The notes under the pieces were generated by a model, which saw nothing but the letters and a program-made list of their open reading frames with translations, did not search any database and was not told where the DNA came from. Source: a virus. From it: a stretch of 20,619 nucleotides of DNA. The stretch covers positions 1-20,619 of the IMG/VR virus record IMGVR_UViG_3300042922_000174; one strand, 5' to 3'. The number at the start of each line of letters is the position of its first letter. The first letter of the stretch is position 1. Below are positions 6,940-13,151 of the stretch, piece by piece. The position numbers and the translations under genes are program-made.

Positions 6940-7043
6940 AATTCGTAAAAATAGCCGGAAAGAAATCCATAACCAAGAGTGGTAATAAAGGTAACATGGA
7001 TAAGTTTATTTTCAGCGGAGTTAAGAGGAAAGGGAGAAGGTGA
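6936..7043 (+). CDS. Tiny basic protein, 35 aa
   Basis: ATG overlaps the upstream TGA (ATGA). The product is strongly basic (KFVKIAGKKSITKSGNKG, then VKRKGRR at the end), like small nucleic-acid-binding peptides. No family recognised. Kept because of the coupled start and the unbroken run of overlapping genes; it is too short for coding statistics to be decisive. Confidence 0.4.
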   Translation: MKFVKIAGKKSITKSGNKGNMDKFIFSGVKRKGRR

Positions 7044-7094
7044 AGCAGTTCACCGGAAAATAAAAGAAAGGAAAAGAATAATTCTAGATAATAA

Positions 7095-7120
7095 GAGCGC
7101 GCTCGTTCAGACGTGAACGA
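7095..7120. repeat. GC palindrome plus hairpin at the methyltransferase start
   Basis: GAGCGCGCTC (7095-7104) is a perfect 10-bp palindrome containing GCGCGC. It is followed by TCGTTCA-GACG-TGAACGA (7103-7109/7114-7120), a 7-bp stem with a GACG tetraloop that encloses the candidate GTG start at 7113. No Shine-Dalgarno is present within 15 bases of that GTG or of the ATG at 7122. The element could be an operator, a translational control hairpin, or both. Confidence 0.5.
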
Positions 7121-8663
7121 AATGATAAAGCTATACATAGGGGGTAGCCCCTGCACACACTGGTCTATAGCACAGACCAAGAATAGAGAAACAGAGCCGT
7201 CCGGTCTTGGATGGGAGTTATTCAAAAATTATGTAATTGGACTTAAGAAGTATAAGCCAGATTATTTTCTTTACGAGAATAACAAAAGCATGTCACCAGC
7301 TATAAAGGCACAGATAACAAGGGAATTGGGAGTAGAACCAATGTTAATTAATTCAGCGTTGGTATCTGCGCAGAACAGGCAGCGTTTGTATTGGTCAAAC
7401 ATTCCTGGTATCACACAGCCGGATGATAAGGGTATATTGCTTAAGGATATCTTAGAGACAGGAGTTTGCTGGAGAGAAAAGAGCTATACACTGGATGCAC
7501 ATTATTACAAGTCGGCAGGCGAATATAATCCGAAAAAGCAACATTCATATTCTAGACATATGGCTGCCGAACCCATTCAAGTATTGAATATAAACCCAAG
7601 CGGACATGGAATGAATGGTGCAGTAATGCAAATTAATGGGAAAAGCCTAACACTGACAACGAATAAAGGTGAGGGTCCCAAAATCATAGAACCTATCCGT
7701 ATCGGCACAATAGAAAGCGGTGAACGTAGTAAAAAGTCTGATAGTCAGGCTAATAGGGTATATTCTCCATTTGGAAAGAGTGTTACTTTGCTAGGCCAAG
7801 TCGGAGGAGCCGGAGCAAAAACAGGGTTGTATGCAGTCCCATGCTGTGTAGCACAAAGAGGAAGATATACTGGAGAAAACGGAGAAATCGAGCAGCACTT
7901 CGAGGTTAGGGAAGATGGGAAAAGCAATACACTTACCACAGTTCAAAAAGATAATTTGGTTGTAGAACCAATGAAAGTATCAGAAGCAACAAAAGTAGGA
8001 TTTACCGAAATTGAACCTATGGACTGTGTAGACTTAGCTATGTTAAACAGCAAAACCAGAAGAGGTAGAAACATGAAGGAAAAGGCGAATTGCCTTACTA
8101 CTTCGCCTGACTTCTATCAATACCTTGGAACAATAAAACAGCCTGTCTATGAAGTAAAAGACGGTTATATAACTATCAAAGATAAGAAATACCCTATAAA
8201 GTTGATGGATGGATACTACATAATCCGAAAACTGACGGTAACAGAGTGTATGAGGTTGCAGACGGTACCAGAGTGGTATGTATTTCCTGTTTCTGATAGC
8301 CAAGCATACAAACAGCTTGGAAATGGTTGGACGGTAGATGTTATCGCACATCAATTATCCTTTATTCCTGGTATCACAACGGAAGAAATCGAAGTTTTAA
8401 GTATGTATGACGGAATGAGCTGCGGACACATTGCTTTGGATAAGCTTGGCGCTAATGTAATACGGTATTATGCCACAGAGATTGATAAGTACGCCATACA
8501 GACCGTGAAACATAATTACCCTGATACAATCCATTTAGGAGATGCATACCAGGTAAGAAATAATGATTTTATACTTACATCAATAGATAAAAAACCATAT
8601 GAGATAAATAGCTTGATGGGACAAATGTCTATCTTTGATTACCCCGAAGTGATACCAGATTAA
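7113..8663 (+). CDS. Circularly permuted DNA (cytosine-5) methyltransferase with repeated TRD
   Basis: The 516-aa product contains every hallmark of C5 methyltransferases, but in rotated order: motif IV GGSPC (catalytic C14), VI EN (E55-N56), VIII SAQNRQRLYW (85-94), a ~270-aa target-recognition region, IX RKLTVTECMRLQ (372-383) and X QLGNGWTVDVI (401-411). Only then come motif I VLSMYDGMSCG (428-438, SAM binding), II ATEID and III LGD (475-477). In the usual order I-II-III is N-terminal. It would transfer a methyl group from SAM to cytosine C5 to protect phage DNA. No cognate restriction gene is visible, so it is an orphan. The GTG at 7113 and ATG at 7122 are both possible starts; neither has a clear ribosome-binding site. 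Confidence 0.9.
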   Translation: MNEMIKLYIGGSPCTHWSIAQTKNRETEPSGLGWELFKNYVIGLKKYKPDYFLYENNKSMSPAIKAQITRELGVEPMLINSALVSAQNRQRLYWSNIPGITQPDDKGILLKDILETGVCWREKSYTLDAHYYKSAGEYNPKKQHSYSRHMAAEPIQVLNINPSGHGMNGAVMQINGKSLTLTTNKGEGPKIIEPIRIGTIESGERSKKSDSQANRVYSPFGKSVTLLGQVGGAGAKTGLYAVPCCVAQRGRYTGENGEIEQHFEVREDGKSNTLTTVQKDNLVVEPMKVSEATKVGFTEIEPMDCVDLAMLNSKTRRGRNMKEKANCLTTSPDFYQYLGTIKQPVYEVKDGYITIKDKKYPIKLMDGYYIIRKLTVTECMRLQTVPEWYVFPVSDSQAYKQLGNGWTVDVIAHQLSFIPGITTEEIEVLSMYDGMSCGHIALDKLGANVIRYYATEIDKYAIQTVKHNYPDTIHLGDAYQVRNNDFILTSIDKKPYEINSLMGQMSIFDYPEVIPD

Positions 8664-8676
8664 GGAGCGTGATTAT

Positions 8677-8820
8677 ATGAATCAAAACGATGTATCAGGA
8701 ACTCTACAAACTTATGCTGAAAAGGCAAGGAAAGCAAGAGATAAAGAGCATTTAAAAAATATTATACGAGAATTGAAAGAGGAATTAGATTTAAGAAAAA
8801 TAACCTTTATAGACGATTGA
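8677..8820 (+). CDS. Small helical protein, 47 aa
   Basis: ATG with AAGGAG at 8662-8667, overlapping the methyltransferase stop, nine bases upstream. Product is a charged helix (TYAEKARKARDKEHLKNIIR, then ELKEELDLRKITFIDD). No family recognised. Co-transcribed with the methyltransferase. Confidence 0.5.
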   Translation: MNQNDVSGTLQTYAEKARKARDKEHLKNIIRELKEELDLRKITFIDD

Positions 8821-8850
8821 ATGGTTAGGATAACCGGGAAGGAGTTATAT

Positions 8851-8934
8851 ATGGCATTAGTCGTAATTGTATTAATGATTTGTCTCACGATAATTGAAGT
8901 TAATGAAATTAAGCATGGAGGTAAAAATGAGTGA
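8851..8934 (+). CDS. Tiny single-pass membrane peptide, 27 aa
   Basis: ATG at 8851 with AAGGAG at 8839-8844; an in-frame ATG at 8821 has no ribosome-binding site. Residues ~2-15 are hydrophobic (ALVVIVLMICLTII), then a polar tail. The tail DNA (CATGGAGGTAAAA) supplies the ribosome-binding site of the next gene, with which it overlaps by 8 bp. Could be a real membrane micropeptide or merely a translational-coupling leader. Confidence 0.4.
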   Translation: MALVVIVLMICLTIIEVNEIKHGGKNE

Positions 8935-9139
8935 TTTAATAATCCGTAAGGCACTATTAGAGGACATGAGAAATACCATAACAGAAAGTTCCAATACATT
9001 TGATTGGATTAATTTAATTAACAACCAGCCCACTGCCTATGATGTGGACAAGGTAGTGGATAAAATAAGAATGAAATCGGAGAACGGAATAACCATAAGA
9101 GCAATAATTGAAATTGTGAAAGGTGGGTTAGATGAATGA
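8927..9139 (+). CDS. Small phage protein, 70 aa, unknown function
   Basis: ATG at 8927 with GGAGG at 8918-8922. Sequence blocks: RKALLEDMRNTITESS, INNQPTAYDVDKVVDKI, TIRAIIEIVKGGLDE. The QPTAYDVDKVVD element recurs in many small accessory proteins of Clostridia phages, but I know no function for it. Ends ATGA, overlapping the next gene. Confidence 0.65.
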   Translation: MSDLIIRKALLEDMRNTITESSNTFDWINLINNQPTAYDVDKVVDKIRMKSENGITIRAIIEIVKGGLDE

Positions 9140-9264
9140 ATAAATTAAAGCTCCAGTTTATTGGAAAACCTATTTACAGATGGATGTGGGGAAAGAGATA
9201 TATTAGCAACAAAACAGCATGGATATTAATAAATGTGCTTCGAATAGCGGAGGTAGAGGAATGA
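9136..9264 (+). CDS. Small protein, 42 aa, unknown function
   Basis: ATG overlaps the upstream TGA (ATGA), with AAAGGTGGG upstream. Basic, Trp/Tyr-containing N-terminal half (FIGKPIYRWMWGKRYISN) and a C-terminal AEVEE encoded by the GGAGGTAGAGG that is the ribosome-binding site of the next gene. No family recognised. Confidence 0.45.
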   Translation: MNKLKLQFIGKPIYRWMWGKRYISNKTAWILINVLRIAEVEE

Positions 9265-9611
9265 ATAAAGAGATAGAAAAGGCTATTGATTTTATAACAC
9301 CATATGCGGTATCAGGTGGTTTTAGTGCAGAAGAAAAAGGGTATTTTAAAGCTGCAATAACCGCCCTAGAAGCACATCAAGCCGATAGGTGGATACCCGT
9401 AACAAGCGGTAGACTTCCTGAATTAGGATTAAATGTTAAAGTTACTTGGAGGACACATGATGTATTTGAACACACAAATGAAGATGAAACAGAAATAGCG
9501 TATCGAAATGTTAATTTTCCACATGACTGGACGTTATCAAGAAGTAATCAAAGAGTCAATGTTGTTGCATGGAAATCCCTTGATGAACCTTGGGAGGAGG
9601 AACAGCCATGA
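9261..9611 (+). CDS. DUF551 domain phage protein, 116 aa
   Basis: ATG at 9261 with GGAGGTAGAGG just upstream and an ATGA overlap. The N-terminal ~38 residues are a helical region (IEKAIDFITPYA, FKAAITALEAH). From residue ~45 comes the DUF551 signature RWIPVTSGRLPELGLNVKVT, with VVAWKSLDEPWEEE at the end. DUF551 proteins are very common small phage accessory proteins of unknown function. Ends ATGA into the DUF3850 gene. Confidence 0.82.
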   Translation: MNKEIEKAIDFITPYAVSGGFSAEEKGYFKAAITALEAHQADRWIPVTSGRLPELGLNVKVTWRTHDVFEHTNEDETEIAYRNVNFPHDWTLSRSNQRVNVVAWKSLDEPWEEEQP

Positions 9612-9871
9612 ATACACACAGAATAAAAACCTTATCTCCATACTTTAGAGATGTAAAATCTGGCAGGAAGAATTTTGAACTCCGTAAGAATGACCGGGAT
9701 TATCAAATCGGGGACATAGTGATTCTGGAAGAATGGATTCCGGATGAAATATTTACCGGAGGATATACCGGACAAGTATTAGCAATGAGAATAAAATACA
9801 TTTTATCAAACTGTGAAGAATTTGGATTAATAGATGGTTATTGCATACTTGGATTAGAGGAACGGGTATGA
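9608..9871 (+). CDS. DUF3850 (ASCH/PUA-like fold) protein, 87 aa
   Basis: ATG at 9608 with GGGAGGAGG at 9590-9598, overlapping the upstream stop. It matches DUF3850 closely: HRIKTLSPYFRDVKSGRKNF, ELRKNDRDYQIGDIVILEEW, GYTGQVLAMRIKYIL, YCILGLE. This family has a PUA/ASCH-like barrel related to RNA- or modified-base-binding domains. The conserved ELRKNDRDY stretch would form the ligand pocket. Its biological role in phages is not established. A function linked to modified nucleic acid is possible next to a methyltransferase, but this is only inference. Confidence 0.82.
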   Translation: MNTHRIKTLSPYFRDVKSGRKNFELRKNDRDYQIGDIVILEEWIPDEIFTGGYTGQVLAMRIKYILSNCEEFGLIDGYCILGLEERV

Positions 9872-10029
9872 AGCGCAGCACACCAAACCTACGCCAGCCC
9901 TCCGAGCTAAAAGCCAATACCAGAGGAGTGTATGGCGAGTACATAAAGCATCCAAGCAAAATTAACCCTATCTTTACGGCTAAGCCTTGGTTGGGCGGAA
10001 AGGACGATAAGAATGGAATTAAAATATAA
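9868..10029 (+). CDS. Small basic protein, 53 aa, unknown function
   Basis: ATG overlaps the upstream stop (ATGA), with GAGGAACGGG upstream. Basic and Pro/Gly-rich (TPNLRQPSELKANTRGVYGE, then KPWLGGKDDKNGIKI), probably without a compact hydrophobic core. The last 17 bp overlap the YopX-like gene. No family recognised. Confidence 0.5.
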   Translation: MKRSTPNLRQPSELKANTRGVYGEYIKHPSKINPIFTAKPWLGGKDDKNGIKI

Positions 10030-10429
10030 ATTTAGAGCACTTACAAAAGATAACAAAAAGTGGGTATATGGATTACCAATATATGATTACAGATGCGTGG
10101 CAGGAAAAAGCGAATCAGTTTTGTGTATGCAAGAGTCTTCAAATACTACAATCAAAATGAAATATGAAATACTTCCAGAAACATTAAATGAATTTACAGG
10201 AAGGCTAGATATATACGAAAAAGACATAGTAGAGGGTTACACATATTTACCATCGGGAACACGTTCAAAAATACAAGGCATTGTTAAAAATATCAATTAT
10301 GCTTTTGTGGTTGAGGGAATTAAATCATCAGGAGGAATGTCATGTTTTCTCATTGGACTCTATGATGCCAAAGTATTAGGCAACACCACAGATAATCCAG
10401 AACTATTACAGGAGGTAGAACGTGGCTAA
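10013..10429 (+). CDS. YopX-family protein, 138 aa
   Basis: ATG at 10013 lies inside the end of the previous gene, with AAGGACGATAAGA upstream. YopX features: N-terminal YKFRALTKDNKKWVYG, middle PETLNEFTGRLDIYEKDIVEG (the family's FTGLxDxxGxxIYEGDIV block, here shortened by loss of the usual Asp-Lys-Asn-Gly turn), and C-terminal VLGNTTDNPELL. YopX is a widespread small protein of Bacillus SP-beta and many Firmicute phages; its function is unknown. The C-terminal LLQEVE encodes the recurring ribosome-binding-site cassette. Confidence 0.83.
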   Translation: MELKYKFRALTKDNKKWVYGLPIYDYRCVAGKSESVLCMQESSNTTIKMKYEILPETLNEFTGRLDIYEKDIVEGYTYLPSGTRSKIQGIVKNINYAFVVEGIKSSGGMSCFLIGLYDAKVLGNTTDNPELLQEVERG

Positions 10430-11004
10430 GACAATTTGCAAGGCGAAGAAACTAGGGGAAGTTAAAAGACGTGGTAAAGCAAGCCTGGAATGGCGCGATG
10501 AAGATGGCACGCCTCACTATTATTGCTACGGATATAATGACGGAAGCACGGAAGAACTAATACCAGTATGCAGAGAGTGCATAGATAATGTAATATACGC
10601 ACAAGATGACTTGGAGCAGTCCATTTTACAGGAGGTAGAACAGTGAGATATAAAGGAATAGAGGTAAGATTTATACAATTGGTATCGTATTTGGGTGACG
10701 AATACAAGGACAAGGACTTTAAAGAAGTCCAGGCACATTTTAAGAAAATGATTAAGAAACATAAATTTCCTTATGGCTGCTCTTTTGAGTGCCCTATTGA
10801 GGATATGATTTGCATTAATTTGGATGGTTCAATAGATATTGCGGATAGCGGGAAGGAGAAACTATTAAAAGCCTTATATGAGCTTAAGAAAATATTTCCT
10901 GATTCATACATAAACCTTAACTTGGAGGACTTTCTTCCAGAAGGAAACACCATAGACCTGACCGGAGAAGAATTTAAAAAGCTATATCTATTACAGGAGG
11001 TAGA
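10406..11004 (+). repeat. Three copies of a gene-junction cassette TTACAGGAGGTAGA
   Basis: The identical 14-mer occurs at 10406-10419, 10626-10639 and 10991-11004. Each copy encodes the final LQEV(E/D) of one gene and at the same time provides a perfect AGGAGGT ribosome-binding site for the next, overlapping gene. Related junctions lie at 9250-9260 (GGAGGTAGAGG) and 11184-11193 (TTAGGAGGTA). The copies mark cassette-like boundaries of the small accessory genes. Confidence 0.75.
10422..10646 (+). CDS. Small Cys-containing protein, 74 aa
   Basis: GTG start with AGGAGGT at 10410-10416. Sequence: AKTICKAKKLGEVKRRGKAS, HYYCYGYNDGSTEELIPVC, RECIDNVIYAQDDLEQ. C-terminal C-x2-C (VCREC) and earlier cysteines suggest a possible small zinc site. 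Unknown function; one of the cassette-bounded genes. Confidence 0.65.
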   Translation: MAKTICKAKKLGEVKRRGKASLEWRDEDGTPHYYCYGYNDGSTEELIPVCRECIDNVIYAQDDLEQSILQEVEQ

Positions 11005-11014
11005 TAAGAAATGA
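10643..11014 (+). CDS. Phage protein, 123 aa, unknown function
   Basis: GTG start overlapping the upstream TGA (GTGA), with the AGGAGGT cassette upstream. Alpha/beta-looking sequence: YKGIEVRFIQLVSYLGDEYK, FKEVQAHFKKMIKKHKFPYG, NLDGSIDIADSGKEKLLKAL, NLNLEDFLPEGNTIDL. No family recognised. The end (LLQEVDKK) again carries the cassette. Confidence 0.6.
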   Translation: MRYKGIEVRFIQLVSYLGDEYKDKDFKEVQAHFKKMIKKHKFPYGCSFECPIEDMICINLDGSIDIADSGKEKLLKALYELKKIFPDSYINLNLEDFLPEGNTIDLTGEEFKKLYLLQEVDKK

Positions 11015-11187
11015 GAAGAGGATGGAAAATTAATTTTAAGAACGGATACAGAATAATCCTTACCGAAAAGGCTTATGGAAAATACCAGAATGAAACACCA
11101 AAGGAAGATGTAAGAAGTGAAGAACATTGGTTTAATCTGGATGAATTGCTTAAGAAGTATCCAGAAGTCGACTTTATAGAACTTTAG
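11011..11187 (+). CDS. Small protein, 58 aa, unknown function
   Basis: ATG overlaps the upstream TGA, with the AGGAGGT cassette ten bases upstream. Contains WKINFKNGYRIILTEKAYG and HWFNLDELLKKYPEVDFIEL. No family recognised; probably soluble. Its stop lies within the ribosome-binding site of the next gene (TTTAGGAGGT). Confidence 0.5.
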   Translation: MRRGWKINFKNGYRIILTEKAYGKYQNETPKEDVRSEEHWFNLDELLKKYPEVDFIEL

Positions 11188-11197
11188 GAGGTATCCA

Positions 11198-11293
11198 ATG
11201 AATAAGAAAAATAAAATAAGCCCTTGTACAGGCTGTCCATTAAAAGGCAGTGACCATTGTAGGAATTGTGGAATCGGAGGTAAGGGAAAATGA
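11198..11293 (+). CDS. Zinc-knuckle micropeptide, 31 aa
   Basis: ATG with AGGAGGT at 11186-11192. Basic peptide with C10-x2-C13 and C21-x2-C24 (CTGCPLKGSDHCRNC), a spacing able to bind one zinc ion. Ends ATGA into the next gene. The Cys pattern and the excellent ribosome-binding site support it being real; the role is unknown, perhaps nucleic-acid or host-protein binding. Confidence 0.5.
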   Translation: MNKKNKISPCTGCPLKGSDHCRNCGIGGKGK

Positions 11294-11661
11294 ATAAGGA
11301 TAGGATTTTAGCTTATATAAATCAAAGAAAATATGAAATACATACAGGCATAAATTCTGCGGTTGGTTCAAAGTTTGATACAGAAAGAAGATTAATGGCA
11401 AATAGACTTGACGAATTATTGCAACTAGAAAAATCTATCAAGTCAGAGCCGGAGGAACCAATAATTAAAATGGTAGATTACGAAGGGGGACCAGTACCGA
11501 AAGAACTATGCACTATTGGCAGGGATGGAATACCAGACGATTTCCTCGGTTGTGGCTCATGCTTTGAAACGGATAACGGAATAGAGTGTTCAGACTGTCC
11601 TATAGACAAACTATTTAAGAGCTATGCGGCTTTAACAGGCCAAGGAGGGAATAATGGATAA
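11290..11661 (+). CDS. Small protein with Cys-rich C-terminus, 123 aa
   Basis: ATG overlaps the upstream TGA; GGAGG lies at 11277-11281. Helical N-terminal ~50 residues (DRILAYINQRKYEI, ERRLMANRLDELLQLEK), a SEPEEP hinge, then a Cys-rich region with C-x2-C pairs at CGSC and CSDC that could bind zinc. Its plan (helix, SEPEE hinge, Cys-rich domain) is shared with the next gene, suggesting shuffled modules. No family assigned. Confidence 0.6.
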   Translation: MNKDRILAYINQRKYEIHTGINSAVGSKFDTERRLMANRLDELLQLEKSIKSEPEEPIIKMVDYEGGPVPKELCTIGRDGIPDDFLGCGSCFETDNGIECSDCPIDKLFKSYAALTGQGGNNG

Positions 11662-11950
11662 GGATAAGCATATAGCAACACTAAACCAAAAAATTAACGA
11701 TATGCTTGCAATGGGAGGAAGTCAGGACGACCATTATTACCGAAGAGGAATTGAATGGGCAAGGGATGCGGCACAGTCTGAGCCGGAAGAAACCTGTACA
11801 TATACCCACGATGAAGAAACAGACGCATGGATATGCAGCAAATGCGATAATACATGGGTATTTATGGAGAGCAGCACCACACCAGAAGAGAATGACATGT
11901 ATTACTGTCCTAAGTGCGGTAGAAAGCTAAATGAAAAGGCAGGTGAATGA
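11654..11950 (+). CDS. Small zinc-ribbon phage protein, 98 aa
   Basis: ATG at 11654 with AAGGAGG at 11643-11649, overlapping the previous gene by 8 bp. Helical N-terminus (HIATLNQKINDMLAMGG, RRGIEWARDAAQ), a SEPEE hinge, then a classic zinc ribbon: WICSKC and YYCPKCGRKL, two C-x2-C pairs ~30 residues apart. Such ribbons are frequent in phage accessory genes and often bind nucleic acid or protein; the partner is unknown. Confidence 0.7.
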   Translation: MDKDKHIATLNQKINDMLAMGGSQDDHYYRRGIEWARDAAQSEPEETCTYTHDEETDAWICSKCDNTWVFMESSTTPEENDMYYCPKCGRKLNEKAGE

Positions 11951-11951
11951 T

Positions 11952-12164
11952 ATGGGCGTATCTAAGGATGAAATGTTAAAGATATTAAGAGATAAAAATA
12001 ATAGGCTACAAAAAGAATGTGACCAATGGAAAAGAGAAGCCCTTACATATGCCGACCAGCTCGGTATGCTGCGGATATGGTTTGATGTAGTATTTGCAGA
12101 ATCAGGCGAAAATATGGATACTGTGCTTGAAGAAATGAAAGATTATATTTCTATAAACCATTGA
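11952..12164 (+). CDS. Coiled-coil protein, 70 aa
   Basis: ATG at 11952 with GGCAGGTGA upstream; the longer frame from 11931 lies inside the preceding gene. Residues ~5-40 form a coiled coil (MLKILRDKNNRLQKECDQWK). The tail is acidic (ESGENMDTVLEEMKDYI). Its last 22 bp overlap, tail to tail, the end of the leftward gene at 12143-12427. Unknown function. Confidence 0.55.
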   Translation: MGVSKDEMLKILRDKNNRLQKECDQWKREALTYADQLGMLRIWFDVVFAESGENMDTVLEEMKDYISINH

Positions 12165-12427
12165 TGCAGCGACACATAATAATTAAGCGTACATTCTCTA
12201 CGCTGCCTACCTACCATATAGCAAACCCTGTAAGATGTACCGCCGGATATGGGTCGGGAGTAAACAATACCATCTATATGTATTTTAGTGCGAACACCAT
12301 ACATATCCTCCACCTGAAAGAGCATGGGTTTAACACCACCATCTGTACTAAACGCGGCGGATACATCTACAGGGGTGCCTTTTGGGACTGGCACAAACGC
12401 TTTAGAATGGCTTTCGAAAAATGGCAT
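12143..12427 (-). CDS. Leftward SOS-controlled small protein, 94 aa
   Basis: On the minus strand an ATG at 12427 follows AGGAGGTATATAACC. The 94-aa product contains VDVSAAFSTDGGVKPMLF, then KIHIDGIVYSRPISGG, SYRVCYMVGRQRRECTL and a terminal WFIE. This matches a small Clostridia protein family I remember as 'xVxxxFxxDGxxxPxxFxW...IDxVxxxRP...GG.xxRYxCxxxGxxxxL...RWFVE'. It is sometimes seen near Y-family DNA polymerase genes; I am unsure of the function. A long plus-strand frame (12161-12487) shadows it and is not protein-like. Its promoter holds a LexA box, so expression should follow DNA damage, coinciding with prophage induction. Confidence 0.75.
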   Translation of the reverse strand: MPFFESHSKAFVPVPKGTPVDVSAAFSTDGGVKPMLFQVEDMYGVRTKIHIDGIVYSRPISGGTSYRVCYMVGRQRRECTLNYYVSLHQWFIEI

Positions 12428-12448
12428 GGTTATATACCTCCTGGTGAT

Positions 12449-12477
12449 ATTATACGAACAAATGTTCTTAAATACAA
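12449..12477 (-). promoter_or_regulatory. Sigma-A promoter with perfect LexA/SOS box in the spacer
   Basis: On the minus strand: -35 TTGTAT (12477-12472), 17-bp spacer, -10 TATAAT (12454-12449). The spacer contains CGAACAAATGTTC (given on the plus strand, 12455-12467), which fits the Gram-positive LexA/DinR consensus CGAACRNRYGTTYC apart from its last base (T). LexA bound there would block RNA polymerase directly. The transcript would begin near 12443, only ~16 nt before the ATG. Confidence 0.75.
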
Positions 12478-12508
12478 GCGGAAATAATTAGAGAAAGGAT
12501 GATGCGTA

Positions 12509-12919
12509 TTGACTGAAAACGAAATTAAGAAAGAATATCTGAATGAATATAAAAACCTCTGCTTTAAATTAAAATCCCTGGAAGAGCAGTTGCAATCCAT
12601 TAGAGAGGTAAACGAAGCCGCCAAGGTACAAACACTAACCGATATGCCTAAGGGAAGTATGCAAACGGACTTATCGGACTATATGTGTAAAATTGAGAAG
12701 CTGCAGGATAAAATCAGGGAAAAGAAAACCGAATGTGAAAACAGAAGATTAGACATTGAGGAAAGGATACTGGAAGTTAAGAACGGTATAGAAAGCACAA
12801 TACTATTTAAAAAGTATATTGAATTTAATAAGTGGGAAGAAATATGTGTTGATATCGGCTATGAGTGGGCACAAGTACACAGATATCACAGCAAGGCGTT
12901 ACAACATTTTGTATTATGA
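12509..12919 (+). CDS. Late-gene regulator, DUF1492/ArpU-like (sigma-70 region-4-like HTH)
   Basis: TTG start at 12509 with GAAAGGA upstream; nearby ATGs at 12499 and 12502 run into a stop within five codons. The 136-aa product has a long coiled-coil N-terminal region (EYKNLCFKLKSLEEQLQSIR), a MPKGSMQTDLSDYMCKIEKL block typical of DUF1492/ArpU proteins, a second helical stretch, and a C-terminal helix-turn-helix (KYIEFNKWEEICVDIGYEWA, QVHRYHSKAL) resembling sigma-70 region 4. Members act as late transcription regulators in Firmicute phages. Its place as last early gene, before the packaging genes, fits that role. Confidence 0.82.
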   Translation: MTENEIKKEYLNEYKNLCFKLKSLEEQLQSIREVNEAAKVQTLTDMPKGSMQTDLSDYMCKIEKLQDKIREKKTECENRRLDIEERILEVKNGIESTILFKKYIEFNKWEEICVDIGYEWAQVHRYHSKALQHFVL

Positions 12920-13109
12920 TATAATATGATATGGAATGATACACTAAATGTATGTTATAGTTATGATAGAAAGAATATAACTGATAGAATATTCCTTCTA
13001 CCTCCTATCGTTGCAGAACAAGCGAAAACTGATACTGTACCACACAGGATAATTCAATCTCTTTATCTCGGAGATATCGAAAGGTTGATAGTGGTAATAA
13101 TTTAAGACA

Positions 13110-13149
13110 CAAAAAAGAAGACCAGTTGGCCGACCGGTCTTCACTTTTT
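13110..13149. terminator. Bidirectional intrinsic terminator
   Basis: GAAGACC (13117-13123) pairs with GGTCTTC (13136-13142), extended inward by a short interrupted stem around TTGGCCGA. Five T follow on the plus strand (13145-13149). A-runs precede (13110-13116), giving the T-tract for minus-strand transcripts. It closes the early operon on the plus strand. On the minus strand it lies just past the stop of the 64-aa gene. Confidence 0.82.
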
Positions 13150-13151
13150 GA

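Noticed and set aside
11706-11930. 74-codon ORF in another frame of the zinc-ribbon gene
   Set aside because: Fully inside the zinc-ribbon CDS, without its own ribosome-binding site and with no protein-like pattern.
12161-12487. 108-codon plus-strand ORF opposite the leftward SOS gene
   Set aside because: Its translation is not protein-like and has no ribosome-binding site, whereas the minus-strand frame has AGGAGG, a promoter and a recognisable family pattern.
12926-13105. 59-codon plus-strand ORF after the late regulator (starts MIWNDTLNVCYSYDRK)
   Set aside because: No Shine-Dalgarno precedes the ATG, the composition is unconvincing and no family is recognised. The stretch 12920-13109 is left unannotated.
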